A stretch of DNA of 36,239 bases from Bacteroidales bacterium UBA5762 (GCA_002418865.1 DIEY01000065.1:1-36239); one strand, 5' to 3'; numbered from the stretch's first letter, positions 14,928-23,690 are shown. Translations and numbers: made by a program. Notes: a model not told the origin generated them from the letters alone.

Positions 14928-16148
14928 ATGAAAGAATCAATTGTAATTTTGGCAGGAGGAGGACCTGCTCCTGGTATTAATACTGTAATTGGTACAGTAA
15001 GTAAGGTTTTTTTAAAGTCGGGCTACCATGTCATTGGAATACATGAAGGCTATAAAACCTTGTTTTCAGACGAACCCAACATCACCGATATTGATTTTCG
15101 ATTGGCCGATAACATATACAAAACTGGAGGATCTTTTTTGCAAATGAGCCGCTACAAGCCCAAAGAAGAAGAATTTAATATGGGGTTTTTTACTAAACAT
15201 AATGTAAAACTACTGGTTACCATTGGAGGTGACGACACAGCCTCAACGGCCAATAAAATCTCGATGTTTCTTCAAGAAAACCACCTCGATGTAAAAAACA
15301 TACATGTTCCCAAAACCATTGACAATGATTTACCGCTTCCGGAGGGACAAACTACCTTTGGTTATGAATCAGCTAAGGAAGAAGGAGTGAGGCTGGCTAC
15401 TACGGTTTATGAAGATGCCCGCACCAGCGGAAATTGGTTCATAGTATCGGCTATGGGACGTGAGGCTGGACATCTGGCCTTCGGAATAGGAGCTTCTTGT
15501 CATTATCCCATGATTGTTATCCCAGAAATGTTTAATAAAACCGAGATTACTATTGATAAAATTCTGCGTTTGATTATCTCGGCCATGATAAAAAGAAAAC
15601 TTTTGGGAATATCCTATGGTGGTGCTATTATCAGCGAGGGTGTGTTTCATTTCTTAAGCGACCAAGAAATTTTAAGCACAGGCATTAATTTTACTTTCGA
15701 TGAACATGGGCATCCAGAATTGGGCAATGTCAGCAAGGCACATATTTTTAATCTGCTGCTCCAAAAAAGGCTTCGTCAGTTAAATATTTCCATCAAGAGC
15801 CGACCAGTGGAGTTGGGTTATGAATTGAGATGTGTTCGGCCCATCGGATTCGACCTCATGTACTGCAACCTTTTGGGAATTGGCGTCAAACGGCTGTTCG
15901 ATCAGGGTTATTCGGGTTGTATGGTTACTTGCGACGCAAAAGGTGATATCTCTCCACTTTTTTTGAAAGATGTATCCGACGAAAACGGAAGAGTTCAACC
16001 TCGCATGGTAAACATTGAATCGGAAAAGGCTAAAATGGTATTCGAATGGAACACTCAATACATCGAACCCGATGATTATGAAGAAGCTAAAAAGTATTTA
16101 CCCGAACCCGAACTTTACGATTTTAAAAAGATTCTGCATTGGGATTAA
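14928..16148 (+). CDS. 6-phosphofructokinase, PPi-type motifs
   Basis: Phosphorylates fructose 6-phosphate to fructose 1,6-bisphosphate in cytoplasmic glycolysis. The 406-residue sequence has the PFK fold: ILAGGGPAPGINTVI, TIGGDDTAS (100-106), PKTIDNDLP (128-136, with base Asp132), SAMGREAGHLA and IPEMF. The phosphate-donor loop reads GGDDT, not GGDGS/T, and the next motif begins PK, not GT. Both are characteristic of pyrophosphate-dependent enzymes, since Asp at the fourth position of GGDD blocks ATP. The reaction would then be reversible and spare ATP. Neighbours are an eclectic plus-strand run. Confidence is high for PFK and good for PPi use. Confidence 0.92.
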   Translation: MKESIVILAGGGPAPGINTVIGTVSKVFLKSGYHVIGIHEGYKTLFSDEPNITDIDFRLADNIYKTGGSFLQMSRYKPKEEEFNMGFFTKHNVKLLVTIGGDDTASTANKISMFLQENHLDVKNIHVPKTIDNDLPLPEGQTTFGYESAKEEGVRLATTVYEDARTSGNWFIVSAMGREAGHLAFGIGASCHYPMIVIPEMFNKTEITIDKILRLIISAMIKRKLLGISYGGAIISEGVFHFLSDQEILSTGINFTFDEHGHPELGNVSKAHIFNLLLQKRLRQLNISIKSRPVELGYELRCVRPIGFDLMYCNLLGIGVKRLFDQGYSGCMVTCDAKGDISPLFLKDVSDENGRVQPRMVNIESEKAKMVFEWNTQYIEPDDYEEAKKYLPEPELYDFKKILHWD

Positions 16149-16196
16149 ACTTCTATCTTGATTAATTAGGTTAAGATTCACTTAATAAATAACTAA

Positions 16197-17066
16197 ATGA
16201 TGAAAGGAATCATTTTAGCTGGAGGATCGGGTACAAGGCTTCATCCACTTACTTTGGCAGTGAGTAAACAGTTAATGCCTATCTACGACAAACCTATGAT
16301 TTATTACCCATTGTCAGTGCTCATGATGGCCGATATCAATGAAATTCTCATCATTTCTACGCCCTACGATTTGCCTCTTTTTGAACGTTTGTTGGGTGAT
16401 GGTTCTCAGATTGGATGTCGGTTTTCGTATGCCGTCCAGGAAATTCCTAATGGCTTAGCACAGGCTTTTGTCATTGGAGAGAAATTTATAGGGTCCGACA
16501 AAGTTTGTCTTATTTTGGGCGATAATATTTTTTATGGTAGAGGGTTGCAGGAATTGCTTCTTGCTTCAAACGATCCTGAAGGAGGAATAGTTTTTGCCTA
16601 TCATGTGAATGATCCTGAGCGCTATGGCGTAGTTGAATTTGATAAAGATTTTAATGCCATTAGCATAGAAGAAAAACCTAAGCTGCCACGCTCGAATTAT
16701 GCCGTACCAGGATTATATTTTTACGATAATTCGGTAGTTGAAGTGGCTAAAAATATAAAACCAAGTGCAAGAGGTGAATATGAAATTACGGATGTGAATA
16801 GATATTATCTCGAGCAAGGAAGGCTGAAGGTAGGCTTGTTGAGTCGTGGCATAGCCTGGCTCGATACAGGAACTTTCGAGTCACTTACTCAGGCCTCTCA
16901 ATTTGTGGAAGTAATCCAGAATCGTCAGGGTTTATTGATAGGGAGCATTGAAGAGGTAGCTTACCGTCGAGGATTTATTACCAAAGAAGAGCTTTTAAAT
17001 TTGGCCAAACCCTTGCTCAAGAGTGGCTATGGACGTTATTTGCAACATATCGCCGAAAGTGAATAG
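16197..17066 (+). CDS. rfbA: Glucose-1-phosphate thymidylyltransferase
   Basis: Makes dTDP-glucose from dTTP and glucose 1-phosphate, the first step to dTDP-rhamnose for surface glycans. MKGIILAGGSGTRLHPLT is the nucleotidyltransferase loop, followed by SKQLMPIYDKPMIYYPL, VCLILGDNIFYG (metal-binding Asp), YGVVEFD, SIEEKPKLP and ARGEYEITDVN. The length of 289 residues is typical of RfbA/RmlA. Two ATGs are adjacent (16197, 16200); the second begins at the family N-terminus. rfbB, rfbC and rfbD are not neighbours, so the rest of the pathway must be elsewhere. The gap to the phosphofructokinase is 48 bp and to the prenyl synthase 20 bp. Confidence 0.96.
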   Translation: MMKGIILAGGSGTRLHPLTLAVSKQLMPIYDKPMIYYPLSVLMMADINEILIISTPYDLPLFERLLGDGSQIGCRFSYAVQEIPNGLAQAFVIGEKFIGSDKVCLILGDNIFYGRGLQELLLASNDPEGGIVFAYHVNDPERYGVVEFDKDFNAISIEEKPKLPRSNYAVPGLYFYDNSVVEVAKNIKPSARGEYEITDVNRYYLEQGRLKVGLLSRGIAWLDTGTFESLTQASQFVEVIQNRQGLLIGSIEEVAYRRGFITKEELLNLAKPLLKSGYGRYLQHIAESE

Positions 17067-17086
17067 AAATTTAGTATAAACTTGAA

Positions 17087-18073
17087 ATGGATACAGAGAT
17101 CAGAAGTATAGAGCAAATTCATCAATACATTAATCGAGAAATAGAAAGCATTCCATTTAGTGGTTGCCCTTCTAATCTTTATGACCCTATCGCTTACATC
17201 ATGCATCAGAATGGCAAAAGATTAAGGCCTGTTCTGGCTTTGATTGCCTGCAACATGCTGGGTGGCGATTTGAATAAAATTGTACGTCCGGCTATAGGCA
17301 TAGAGATTTTCCACAATTTTACCTTGGTTCATGACGATATCATGGACCAATCTCCTATACGCCGAAACCATGAAACGGTTTATAAAAAATGGGGAACTAA
17401 TATAGCTATTCTCGCAGGAGATACCATGTTTGCTCTGGCTTATGAATTTCTTGTGCAAACCGATGAAGACATTTTAGGTGAAATCATACGTTTATTCAAT
17501 AAAACTGCTATTGAAGTATGCGAAGGCCAACAACTCGATATAGAATTTGAAAATAGAATTGATGTAAGCATCGATGATTATATTGAAATGATACGCAAAA
17601 AAACGGCTGTATTACTGGGTACTTCATTAATGACGGGTGCCATTGTGGCGAGAGCTTCGAAAGAACAAGCCGAACGCTTATACAAAATTGGGATAATGAT
17701 GGGGCTTGCTTTTCAACTGATGGACGACATATTGGATGTTTATGCCCAACAAGATAAATTTGGGAAAAGTATAGGTAATGATATCTTGACTAATAAGCGC
17801 ACTTATTTATTTTTACAGGCATATCATAAAGCCAACCCATCCCAACGTCGGGAACTGGACGAATGTTTTGGAAACCATTCAATACCCGCTGATGAGAAAA
17901 TATCGAGAGTAAAACATATTTATGATGATTTGAAAGTGGATGATGATGGTTATGCTATGGCCGATCGATACTATAATGAAGCCCTTCGCCTGCTCAATGA
18001 ATTGCCAGTTGATAACTACAGAAAAATTCAATTGAAATCACTTATCGAGCGTTTAACTGTTCGTGAGGTCTGA
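17087..18073 (+). CDS. Trans-prenyl diphosphate synthase, predicted short chain (FPP/GGPP)
   Basis: Condenses isopentenyl diphosphate onto allylic diphosphates. The 328-residue all-helical enzyme has GKRLRP (43-48), a first Asp-rich motif HDDIMD (Asp83, 84, 87) followed by RRNHET, GQQLDIEFE and a second Asp-rich motif MDDILDVY near 211-218. The residue five before the first Asp is Phe78, an aromatic that in characterised enzymes blocks elongation, whereas octaprenyl synthases have Ala there. I therefore infer a C15-C20 product rather than the quinone tail. It is the last gene of the plus-strand run; its final 21 bp overlap the 3' end of the opposing ABC-F gene. Confidence 0.9.
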   Translation: MDTEIRSIEQIHQYINREIESIPFSGCPSNLYDPIAYIMHQNGKRLRPVLALIACNMLGGDLNKIVRPAIGIEIFHNFTLVHDDIMDQSPIRRNHETVYKKWGTNIAILAGDTMFALAYEFLVQTDEDILGEIIRLFNKTAIEVCEGQQLDIEFENRIDVSIDDYIEMIRKKTAVLLGTSLMTGAIVARASKEQAERLYKIGIMMGLAFQLMDDILDVYAQQDKFGKSIGNDILTNKRTYLFLQAYHKANPSQRRELDECFGNHSIPADEKISRVKHIYDDLKVDDDGYAMADRYYNEALRLLNELPVDNYRKIQLKSLIERLTVREV

Positions 18074-20011
18074 TTGCTCGAGCTCTTGAAGTAAAAGATG
18101 CAAATCTTCCCATTCTGACATTAAACGTTCAGTCTTTTTTTTCAGATAATCATATCTATCGAAAAAATTTTTACTATAGATTATATCTTTAAATTTATCA
18201 GGATGAGCTAATTGAATATTCATTTCGGCTACTTCTTTATCGGTTGCCAATATCTCCTGCTCGCATTTTTCAATTTGTGAAACAATTTTTCTTCGTTTAC
18301 GTTCGAATGACTTTCGTTTTTCATATTCTATTTTATTCTGGCTTTGACGTTCTGTTTGATTATATTGGTTGATTTCGTTTTCATGATTGGGCTCTTGAAG
18401 TGTATCCATTTGCCGTGAGGAGAGGAAATCATAGATATCGCCCAAATATTCTTTGATATGATGTTGTTTGAATTCTATGACTTTAGTAGTGAGTCCCTGT
18501 AGAAAATCTCTGTCGTGAGATACGATGATCATTGAACCGGAATAATCCAGCAAGGCAGCTTTCAATATGTCTTTCGAGAGCATATCGAGATGGTTGGTAG
18601 GTTCATCCAAAACAAGGAGATTGACAGGTTCTAGGAGCAGTTTAGCTAAAGCAAGTCGGGCTTTTTCGCCTCCCGATAGAACGCCTACTTTTTTCTCTAT
18701 GGCTTCACCACTAAACAAGAAGCTTCCCAGAATAGATTTCAACCTTGTTCTTATTTCTCCCTTTGCCGATTCGTCTAAGGTTTCATAAACGGTTTTGTTT
18801 AAGTCGAGCAGTTCCGATTGATTTTGAGCATAATAGCCAATTTTAACATTGTGCCCTAAACGAAAAATACCTTCATGATCGAGGCTTGTGGCAATAATTT
18901 TCGATAAGGTGGATTTACCTTCTCCATTTCTGCCTACAAATGCCACCTTTTCGCCTTTCAGAAGGGTAAAATCGATATTCTGTAACACCGCTTTACCCCC
19001 GTAACTTTTGCTTAGATTTTTAATTTCTACAACAATTTTTCCACTGGGCGGAGCCTGTGGAAAACGAAAATGAATACTTGCCCGGTCAAGCTCGTCGATT
19101 TCAATCTTGTCCATTTTCTCAAGTTGTTTAATACGCGACTGTACCTGACGAGCTTTAGTGGCCTTATACCGAAAACGCTCTATAAACCTTTCAATCTGAG
19201 CAATCTGCTTCTGCTGATTCTCATAAGCCGCAAGCTGTTGCTCGAGCTGTTCTTCTCGTTTTATCACATAATCCGAATAGCTCGATTTAAAATCATAAAT
19301 TTTCCCATGACTGATTTCAATAGTTCTATGGGTAATATTGTCGAGGAAAGCCCTATCGTGTGAAACCAGTACTAAAGCCCCCTGATAGTTGTGTATCCAT
19401 TCTTCGAGCCATGTAATAGATTCTATATCAAGGTGATTGGTGGGTTCATCCAGCAGAATGACCGAAGGATTGCGCAGAAGAATCTTGGCTAATTCGACTC
19501 TCATTTGCCAACCGCTGCTAAAAGTATTCATTGGTCGGTCAAAATCTTCTTCTGAGAATCCTAAACCCATGAGTACTCTCTCGGTTTCTCCTTTCATTGT
19601 ATTTCCACCCCAAAGCTTGAATAAATGATTGCTTTTTTCCAAGCGCTGAATGAGGCGACTGTATGATTCAGATTCATAATCCGTATAAGTCGCCAATTGG
19701 TCAGTAAGCTGATCGATTTCTGCCTTCAGTTTCAATATATGGTCGAAAGCCGTTTGAGCTTCTTCTATGATTGTTCGATCAGAGTAAATAATCATTTCCT
19801 GAGGAAGGTGCCCTATACTTGTATTTTGGGAATAAACGATCTGGCCACTATTGGGCGAAATTTCTCGGTTTATTATCTTTAAAAGCGTTGATTTACCAGC
19901 TCCATTCTTCCCGACTAAGCCAATACGGTCGTGGTCTCCTATAATAAAAGAGATATCATCCAATAGGTTTTCACCTGTAAAATGAATAGAAATATGATTG
20001 AGCGAAATCAT
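18053..20011 (-). CDS. ABC-F family ATPase
   Basis: A 652-residue soluble protein with two ABC ATPase domains and no membrane segments; ABC-F proteins act on the ribosome (translation factors or antibiotic protection). Domain 1 has Walker A GKNGAGKS (34-41), signature-like FSSGWQMRVELAKILL and LLDEPTNHLD. An arginine- and lysine-rich interdomain linker follows (about 250-310, with RFIERFRYKATKARQ). Domain 2 has Walker A GRNGEGKS (near 360), LSGGEKARLALAKLL and LVLDEPTNHLD. A basic coiled coil occupies the last 110 residues, as in Uup and YheS types. Resistance function is not implied. A TACTTTTG at 20020-20027 (minus) is a possible -7 element very near the ATG. The stop overlaps the prenyl synthase gene. 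Confidence 0.94.
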   Translation of the reverse strand: MISLNHISIHFTGENLLDDISFIIGDHDRIGLVGKNGAGKSTLLKIINREISPNSGQIVYSQNTSIGHLPQEMIIYSDRTIIEEAQTAFDHILKLKAEIDQLTDQLATYTDYESESYSRLIQRLEKSNHLFKLWGGNTMKGETERVLMGLGFSEEDFDRPMNTFSSGWQMRVELAKILLRNPSVILLDEPTNHLDIESITWLEEWIHNYQGALVLVSHDRAFLDNITHRTIEISHGKIYDFKSSYSDYVIKREEQLEQQLAAYENQQKQIAQIERFIERFRYKATKARQVQSRIKQLEKMDKIEIDELDRASIHFRFPQAPPSGKIVVEIKNLSKSYGGKAVLQNIDFTLLKGEKVAFVGRNGEGKSTLSKIIATSLDHEGIFRLGHNVKIGYYAQNQSELLDLNKTVYETLDESAKGEIRTRLKSILGSFLFSGEAIEKKVGVLSGGEKARLALAKLLLEPVNLLVLDEPTNHLDMLSKDILKAALLDYSGSMIIVSHDRDFLQGLTTKVIEFKQHHIKEYLGDIYDFLSSRQMDTLQEPNHENEINQYNQTERQSQNKIEYEKRKSFERKRRKIVSQIEKCEQEILATDKEVAEMNIQLAHPDKFKDIIYSKNFFDRYDYLKKKTERLMSEWEDLHLLLQELEQSDLTNS

Positions 20012-20043
20012 CAGAAATACAAAAGTATTTTTGTTTTGAAAAC

Positions 20044-20079
20044 AAGAGCGGAACAGAATTTTATCGATGTTCCGCCCTT
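20044..20079 (-). terminator. Terminator downstream of tRNA-Arg
   Basis: On the minus strand AAGGGCGGAAC (20079-20069) pairs over 11 bp (one G-U) with GTTCCGCTCTT (20054-20044) around a 14-nt loop, followed by GTTTTC. It begins about 20 nt past the tRNA 3' end and separates it from the ABC-F gene. Confidence 0.78.
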
Positions 20080-20099
20080 AAAATTATCCTTATGTTTTG

Positions 20100-20173
20100 T
20101 GACCCCGGAGGGATTCAAACCCACGACTTTCAGAACCGGAATCTGACGTTCTATTCAGCTGAACTACGGGGCC
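20100..20173 (-). tRNA. tRNA-Arg (anticodon CCG)
   Basis: A 74-nt cloverleaf on the minus strand. The acceptor GGCCCCG/CGGGGTC has one G-U pair, with discriminator A. The D arm contains AGTTCAGCTGAATAGAAC. The anticodon stem TCAGA/TCTGA holds TTCCGGT, giving anticodon CCG for CGG codons. The T arm contains GGGTTTGAATCCC. CCA is not encoded. Confidence 0.95.
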
Positions 20174-20496
20174 ATTTCCTTGTGCAAAATTACATCTTAA
20201 CCAGCTCTATTGCAAATTTTACGATCATTCAGGCTTATAATGCCCCTCTTAAAAAATACATAATACTCGTAAGTTTAAGTGTGATTGGAATGATAATACT
20301 CTTGCTTTATAGTAACCACTGCTAGATTAACGAAAGCAATCTTGGTTTTTATTTTAACATGAATTCTTCAGAGATATAACTTGTTGCGATAAATTTATGG
20401 AAACCATCGCTAAGCATAAGGTTCTATTCAATCCTTTTTTAAATTTGCACTATTAACTCGTATCAAATTTTTTTAATTATCAAAATCCTTGGGCAA
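20174..20496. other. Intergenic region between tRNA-Arg and the hybrid kinase
   Basis: About 320 bp. The left end holds the tRNA-Arg promoter. TAAATTTG at 20440-20447 (plus) is a candidate -7 element for the kinase, 50 bp before its GTG start, without a matching -33. No coding sequence or RNA fold is supported in the remainder. Confidence 0.5.
20185..20216 (-). promoter_or_regulatory. Promoter of tRNA-Arg
   Basis: The minus strand reads TTTG (plus 20216-20213), a 20-bp spacer, then TAATTTTG (20192-20185). Both boxes match the Bacteroidetes primary sigma-factor consensus TTTG/TAnnTTTG exactly, and the tRNA begins 12 nt downstream of the -7 box. Confidence 0.75.
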
Positions 20497-22995
20497 GTGA
20501 ATTTTTTCTTCCGTTTGTTTTTATCAGCGAGTTGTTTGTTGATGATTGCTCCAAAACCCATTGATGCACAAAGCAATAAGATTCTCGATAGTTTAATAAA
20601 AGTGGCTTTAAGCGAGGAGAACAAGTATCAAAAAGTTTTGTATTCGGTAGCCGTTTTACAGCAAACCTCATCTCTTCTTCCCGAACATGCCATTGTTCTT
20701 GGCAATGTTCTCGAAAAAAGCATTCATTCGAATGATGACAATCAGGTTCATTTTAATGTACTCATTTCGTTGAGCCAAGCTTACGCAAATGCTGGCAATT
20801 ATGCCATGGCTTTCCAAAAACTTAATTTGGCGGAAGATTTGACTCGAAATAAAAATTGGATAGTCTCGAAAGATAGCCTATACCAAATGATAGAAAAGGT
20901 TAAAGGGGATATTTCAATGCATTCAGGAAAATTGAATGATGCGATCGAACATTATGAAAAGGCTATTAATATTTATAATAATCAACAATGGGAGGGGGTG
21001 CAGGAAGAAATATATGGTAGTTTGGCTATGGCTTATGCGAGAAGCGGCAATATAGAAATGACTAATAAATATCTGGAGATTAGCATCAATTATTACAAAT
21101 CAATAACCGACTATGCAGGTGTTACACGCCAATATATTCAAATAATAAAGGCTTTACCAGCCGAATATTCTGAATATATTGGAGAATCATGGCTGGACGA
21201 TATGTTGAATTCGGCTCGACAAATTTCGTGCACTAATGATGTACTGGAGGCTCTCTCCTTGTACGTTCAATATTATCCTGAATTGCAGCCAAAAGATACC
21301 TACAAAAAGATTAATCTTATTAAAGAAGAGATAGGTTGTAGCGATAAGGGTATCAATCCTTTGTTGATGAGCGAGCTGTATAGAGAATTAGGTGATATTT
21401 ATAACAGAATGGGTAATTTTTCTGATGCTACGACTAATTATTTACAATGTTCAAATTATTTGAATGAAGCCATAAAAGCAAATCATGCTCAGGAAGTTGC
21501 CTTAGCAAATTATTCAGGACAAATGGTTCAACTCATTCAATCACTTCGTTTTCCTTATAGCGGACAAGATTTTTCATTCAATCTTTTTACATCTATTGTG
21601 CTTCTGCTCTCATTTGTTCTGTTGATAATTGTTGTTCTTCTTTCGAATCAGATTAAAAAGAGGAAAAAAGCCTTGCGTTTATTAGAAAAGAAGAATAAAG
21701 AATTAGAGCTGCAAGAAGAAGAGATTAAACGCCAGAATCAAAGTCTTGAGAAAGTGAATAGGGAACTTCAGGAGGCCAAAATTAAGGCAGAAGAAGCCAC
21801 AAGGTCGAAGTCTCTATTTCTTGCCAATATGAGCCACGAAATTAGAACGCCTATGAATGGGATCATAGGAATGATAAATTTTCTGAAAAATACGCATTTA
21901 TCCAAGGAACAAGAAGATGCTATTAACCTTATTATTCAATCGACTGAAAGTTTGTTGAGCATCATTAATGAGATTCTCGACATCACACGTATAGAAGAAG
22001 GTAGGCTTCAACTTGAATCTCTCAGTTTCAATTTGCCCACCGAAATAGAAGGAGTTTATAAATTACTCAAGCTAAAAGCGGATGAGAAAAGGCTCGATTT
22101 TACCTGCCATCTTTCTCCTTATTTGCCTCAAAATGTGGTTGGCGATCCCACCCGATTAAAACAAATTTTAGTAAATCTGATAGGCAATGCCATAAAGTTT
22201 ACCGACAAAGGTTTTGTAAGGCTAAATATAAGTGTAATTGATGAGATAAACGATCGTTATATTTTACGTTTCGAAGTCTCTGACAGCGGCATAGGGATTA
22301 ATCCTGACGAAATGGCTCATTTATTCAAACCGTTTAACCAGAGTGATGTTTCGTTTACGAGACGATTTGGAGGCACTGGTCTCGGTTTAGCCATTTCAAA
22401 GAACCTTGTTGAACTTATGGAGGGGAATATTGGAGTATATAGTGAGCCCAATAAGGGTTCTACTTTTTGGTTTGTTATTCCTTTGAAAAAAGATGCTACA
22501 CAAGCTAATTTAGAGAATAGAGAATCGGGCCAGCATTTACCTAAAGATGTCATATTACAACAGACCAATCAGCATGAAGACATTCCCGTTGCATCTTTAC
22601 TCACATCTGAAAATTCAGCCTCTCCACTTAAAATTTTATTAGCCGAAGACAATTTGGTCAATCAAAAGGTGGTAATGATGCTCATTCAAAAAATGGGTTA
22701 TAATGCCGATGTTGCCATTAATGGGAAGATTGCAGTAGAAAAATTCATGCAAAACTCCTATGATCTTATTTTAATGGACATTATGATGCCCGAGATGGAC
22801 GGCATAGAAGCCACTCAAATAATAAGGAAAATCGAGGAGGAACGTAAGGCTGTAAAAAAGGTAAAGATTATTGCCCTTACTGCAAACGCTATGAAAGAAG
22901 ACAGAGAAAGATGTCTGGCTTCGGGCATAGACGATTATATTAGCAAACCCTTCAAACCTGCCGACTTACAAAGAATTATCGACGAAATTAGATAA
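20497..22995 (+). CDS. Hybrid histidine kinase with periplasmic TPR sensor and C-terminal receiver
   Basis: An 832-residue inner-membrane signal protein starting at GTG. Residues 1-25 are a signal peptide (RLFLSASCLLMIAPKPIDAQ). TPR-like helical repeats fill about 40-340 (for example LSQAYANAGNYAMAFQKLN, DAIEHYEKAINIY). A single membrane segment, LFTSIVLLLSFVLLIIVVLL, spans 363-382, followed by a coiled coil to about 437. The HisKA box MSHEIRTPMNG has His447. The ATPase shows N box LIGNAIKF, SDSGIGI and GGTGLGLAIS. The receiver has LLAEDN and phosphoacceptor Asp761 in LMDIMMPEMDG, with the conserved Lys in ISKPF. No DNA-binding output domain exists, so a phosphotransfer partner or protein target elsewhere is implied. 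The ligand is unknown. Confidence 0.93.
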   Translation: MNFFFRLFLSASCLLMIAPKPIDAQSNKILDSLIKVALSEENKYQKVLYSVAVLQQTSSLLPEHAIVLGNVLEKSIHSNDDNQVHFNVLISLSQAYANAGNYAMAFQKLNLAEDLTRNKNWIVSKDSLYQMIEKVKGDISMHSGKLNDAIEHYEKAINIYNNQQWEGVQEEIYGSLAMAYARSGNIEMTNKYLEISINYYKSITDYAGVTRQYIQIIKALPAEYSEYIGESWLDDMLNSARQISCTNDVLEALSLYVQYYPELQPKDTYKKINLIKEEIGCSDKGINPLLMSELYRELGDIYNRMGNFSDATTNYLQCSNYLNEAIKANHAQEVALANYSGQMVQLIQSLRFPYSGQDFSFNLFTSIVLLLSFVLLIIVVLLSNQIKKRKKALRLLEKKNKELELQEEEIKRQNQSLEKVNRELQEAKIKAEEATRSKSLFLANMSHEIRTPMNGIIGMINFLKNTHLSKEQEDAINLIIQSTESLLSIINEILDITRIEEGRLQLESLSFNLPTEIEGVYKLLKLKADEKRLDFTCHLSPYLPQNVVGDPTRLKQILVNLIGNAIKFTDKGFVRLNISVIDEINDRYILRFEVSDSGIGINPDEMAHLFKPFNQSDVSFTRRFGGTGLGLAISKNLVELMEGNIGVYSEPNKGSTFWFVIPLKKDATQANLENRESGQHLPKDVILQQTNQHEDIPVASLLTSENSASPLKILLAEDNLVNQKVVMMLIQKMGYNADVAINGKIAVEKFMQNSYDLILMDIMMPEMDGIEATQIIRKIEEERKAVKKVKIIALTANAMKEDRERCLASGIDDYISKPFKPADLQRIIDEIR

Positions 22996-23006
22996 AAGGA
23001 AACATA

Positions 23007-23690
23007 TTAACTTTTAAAAACTTTTAAACCTCCATAAGTTGAGAAAATATGTCCAAAATTGACAATGCTGCTTAATCCTAACACAAGGCCGAATCCTATG
23101 AGTAACAATCCGATAACACGGTTGGTCCATATAATTATGTTTGAATTAAGTTTGTTGCTGATTTTGTCGGCGATGAAACATTTGAGCGAATCGGTTGCAA
23201 GCGTTGTAGTGAGTGTGCCTGCAAAAAAATAGTAGATGGCCGGGCTACCTGCCCCATAGGCTGAATTCGCACTTACTACTGCCGTAATCCAAAGAAACCA
23301 TAAGCCTGGATTGCTTATGTTGAGAATAAATCCTTTCAGAATGTAAACCATCGGCCCAGGAACTTTGAGTTTGATTGGAGGACCTTCTTCATTGGTTTCA
23401 GGAACGACTTCAGCACGACGAGTTAAAGTCCATACGCCAAAAACAATTAAAACTATACCTCCCAAAATCTTGAAGTAAATGTTTTGGTTGAGTTCTTGAG
23501 TAAAAATCCGCGAAAACCCAGCCAAACATAATCCCAATACACTGGCATCACTTAAAAAAATCCCCAAAGCAATAAACAATCCCGCTTTCATTCCCCTGTG
23601 TAAGCTCGTTTGTAATAAAACAAATAGAGCCGGCCCTATCAAAAAAGCCAACGTTATCCCTAATGCAATACCATGAAAATAATAGACCAT
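23007..23690 (-). CDS. LysE/RhtB-family amino-acid exporter-like protein
   Basis: A 227-residue inner-membrane protein with about six hydrophobic segments (first: GIALGITLAFLIGPALFVLL at 7-26). The GPALFVLLQTSLHRGMKAGLF and ISNPGLWFLW segments are LysE-superfamily features (G-P near the N-terminus; N-P-x in the fourth segment). Family members export amino acids or related metabolites by proton antiport; the substrate is not predictable. It is convergent with the hybrid kinase, whose stop is only 11 bp away, and no regulator is adjacent. TATTTTTG at 23722-23729 on the minus strand is a possible -7 element. Confidence 0.85.
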   Translation of the reverse strand: MVYYFHGIALGITLAFLIGPALFVLLQTSLHRGMKAGLFIALGIFLSDASVLGLCLAGFSRIFTQELNQNIYFKILGGIVLIVFGVWTLTRRAEVVPETNEEGPPIKLKVPGPMVYILKGFILNISNPGLWFLWITAVVSANSAYGAGSPAIYYFFAGTLTTTLATDSLKCFIADKISNKLNSNIIIWTNRVIGLLLIGFGLVLGLSSIVNFGHIFSTYGGLKVFKS

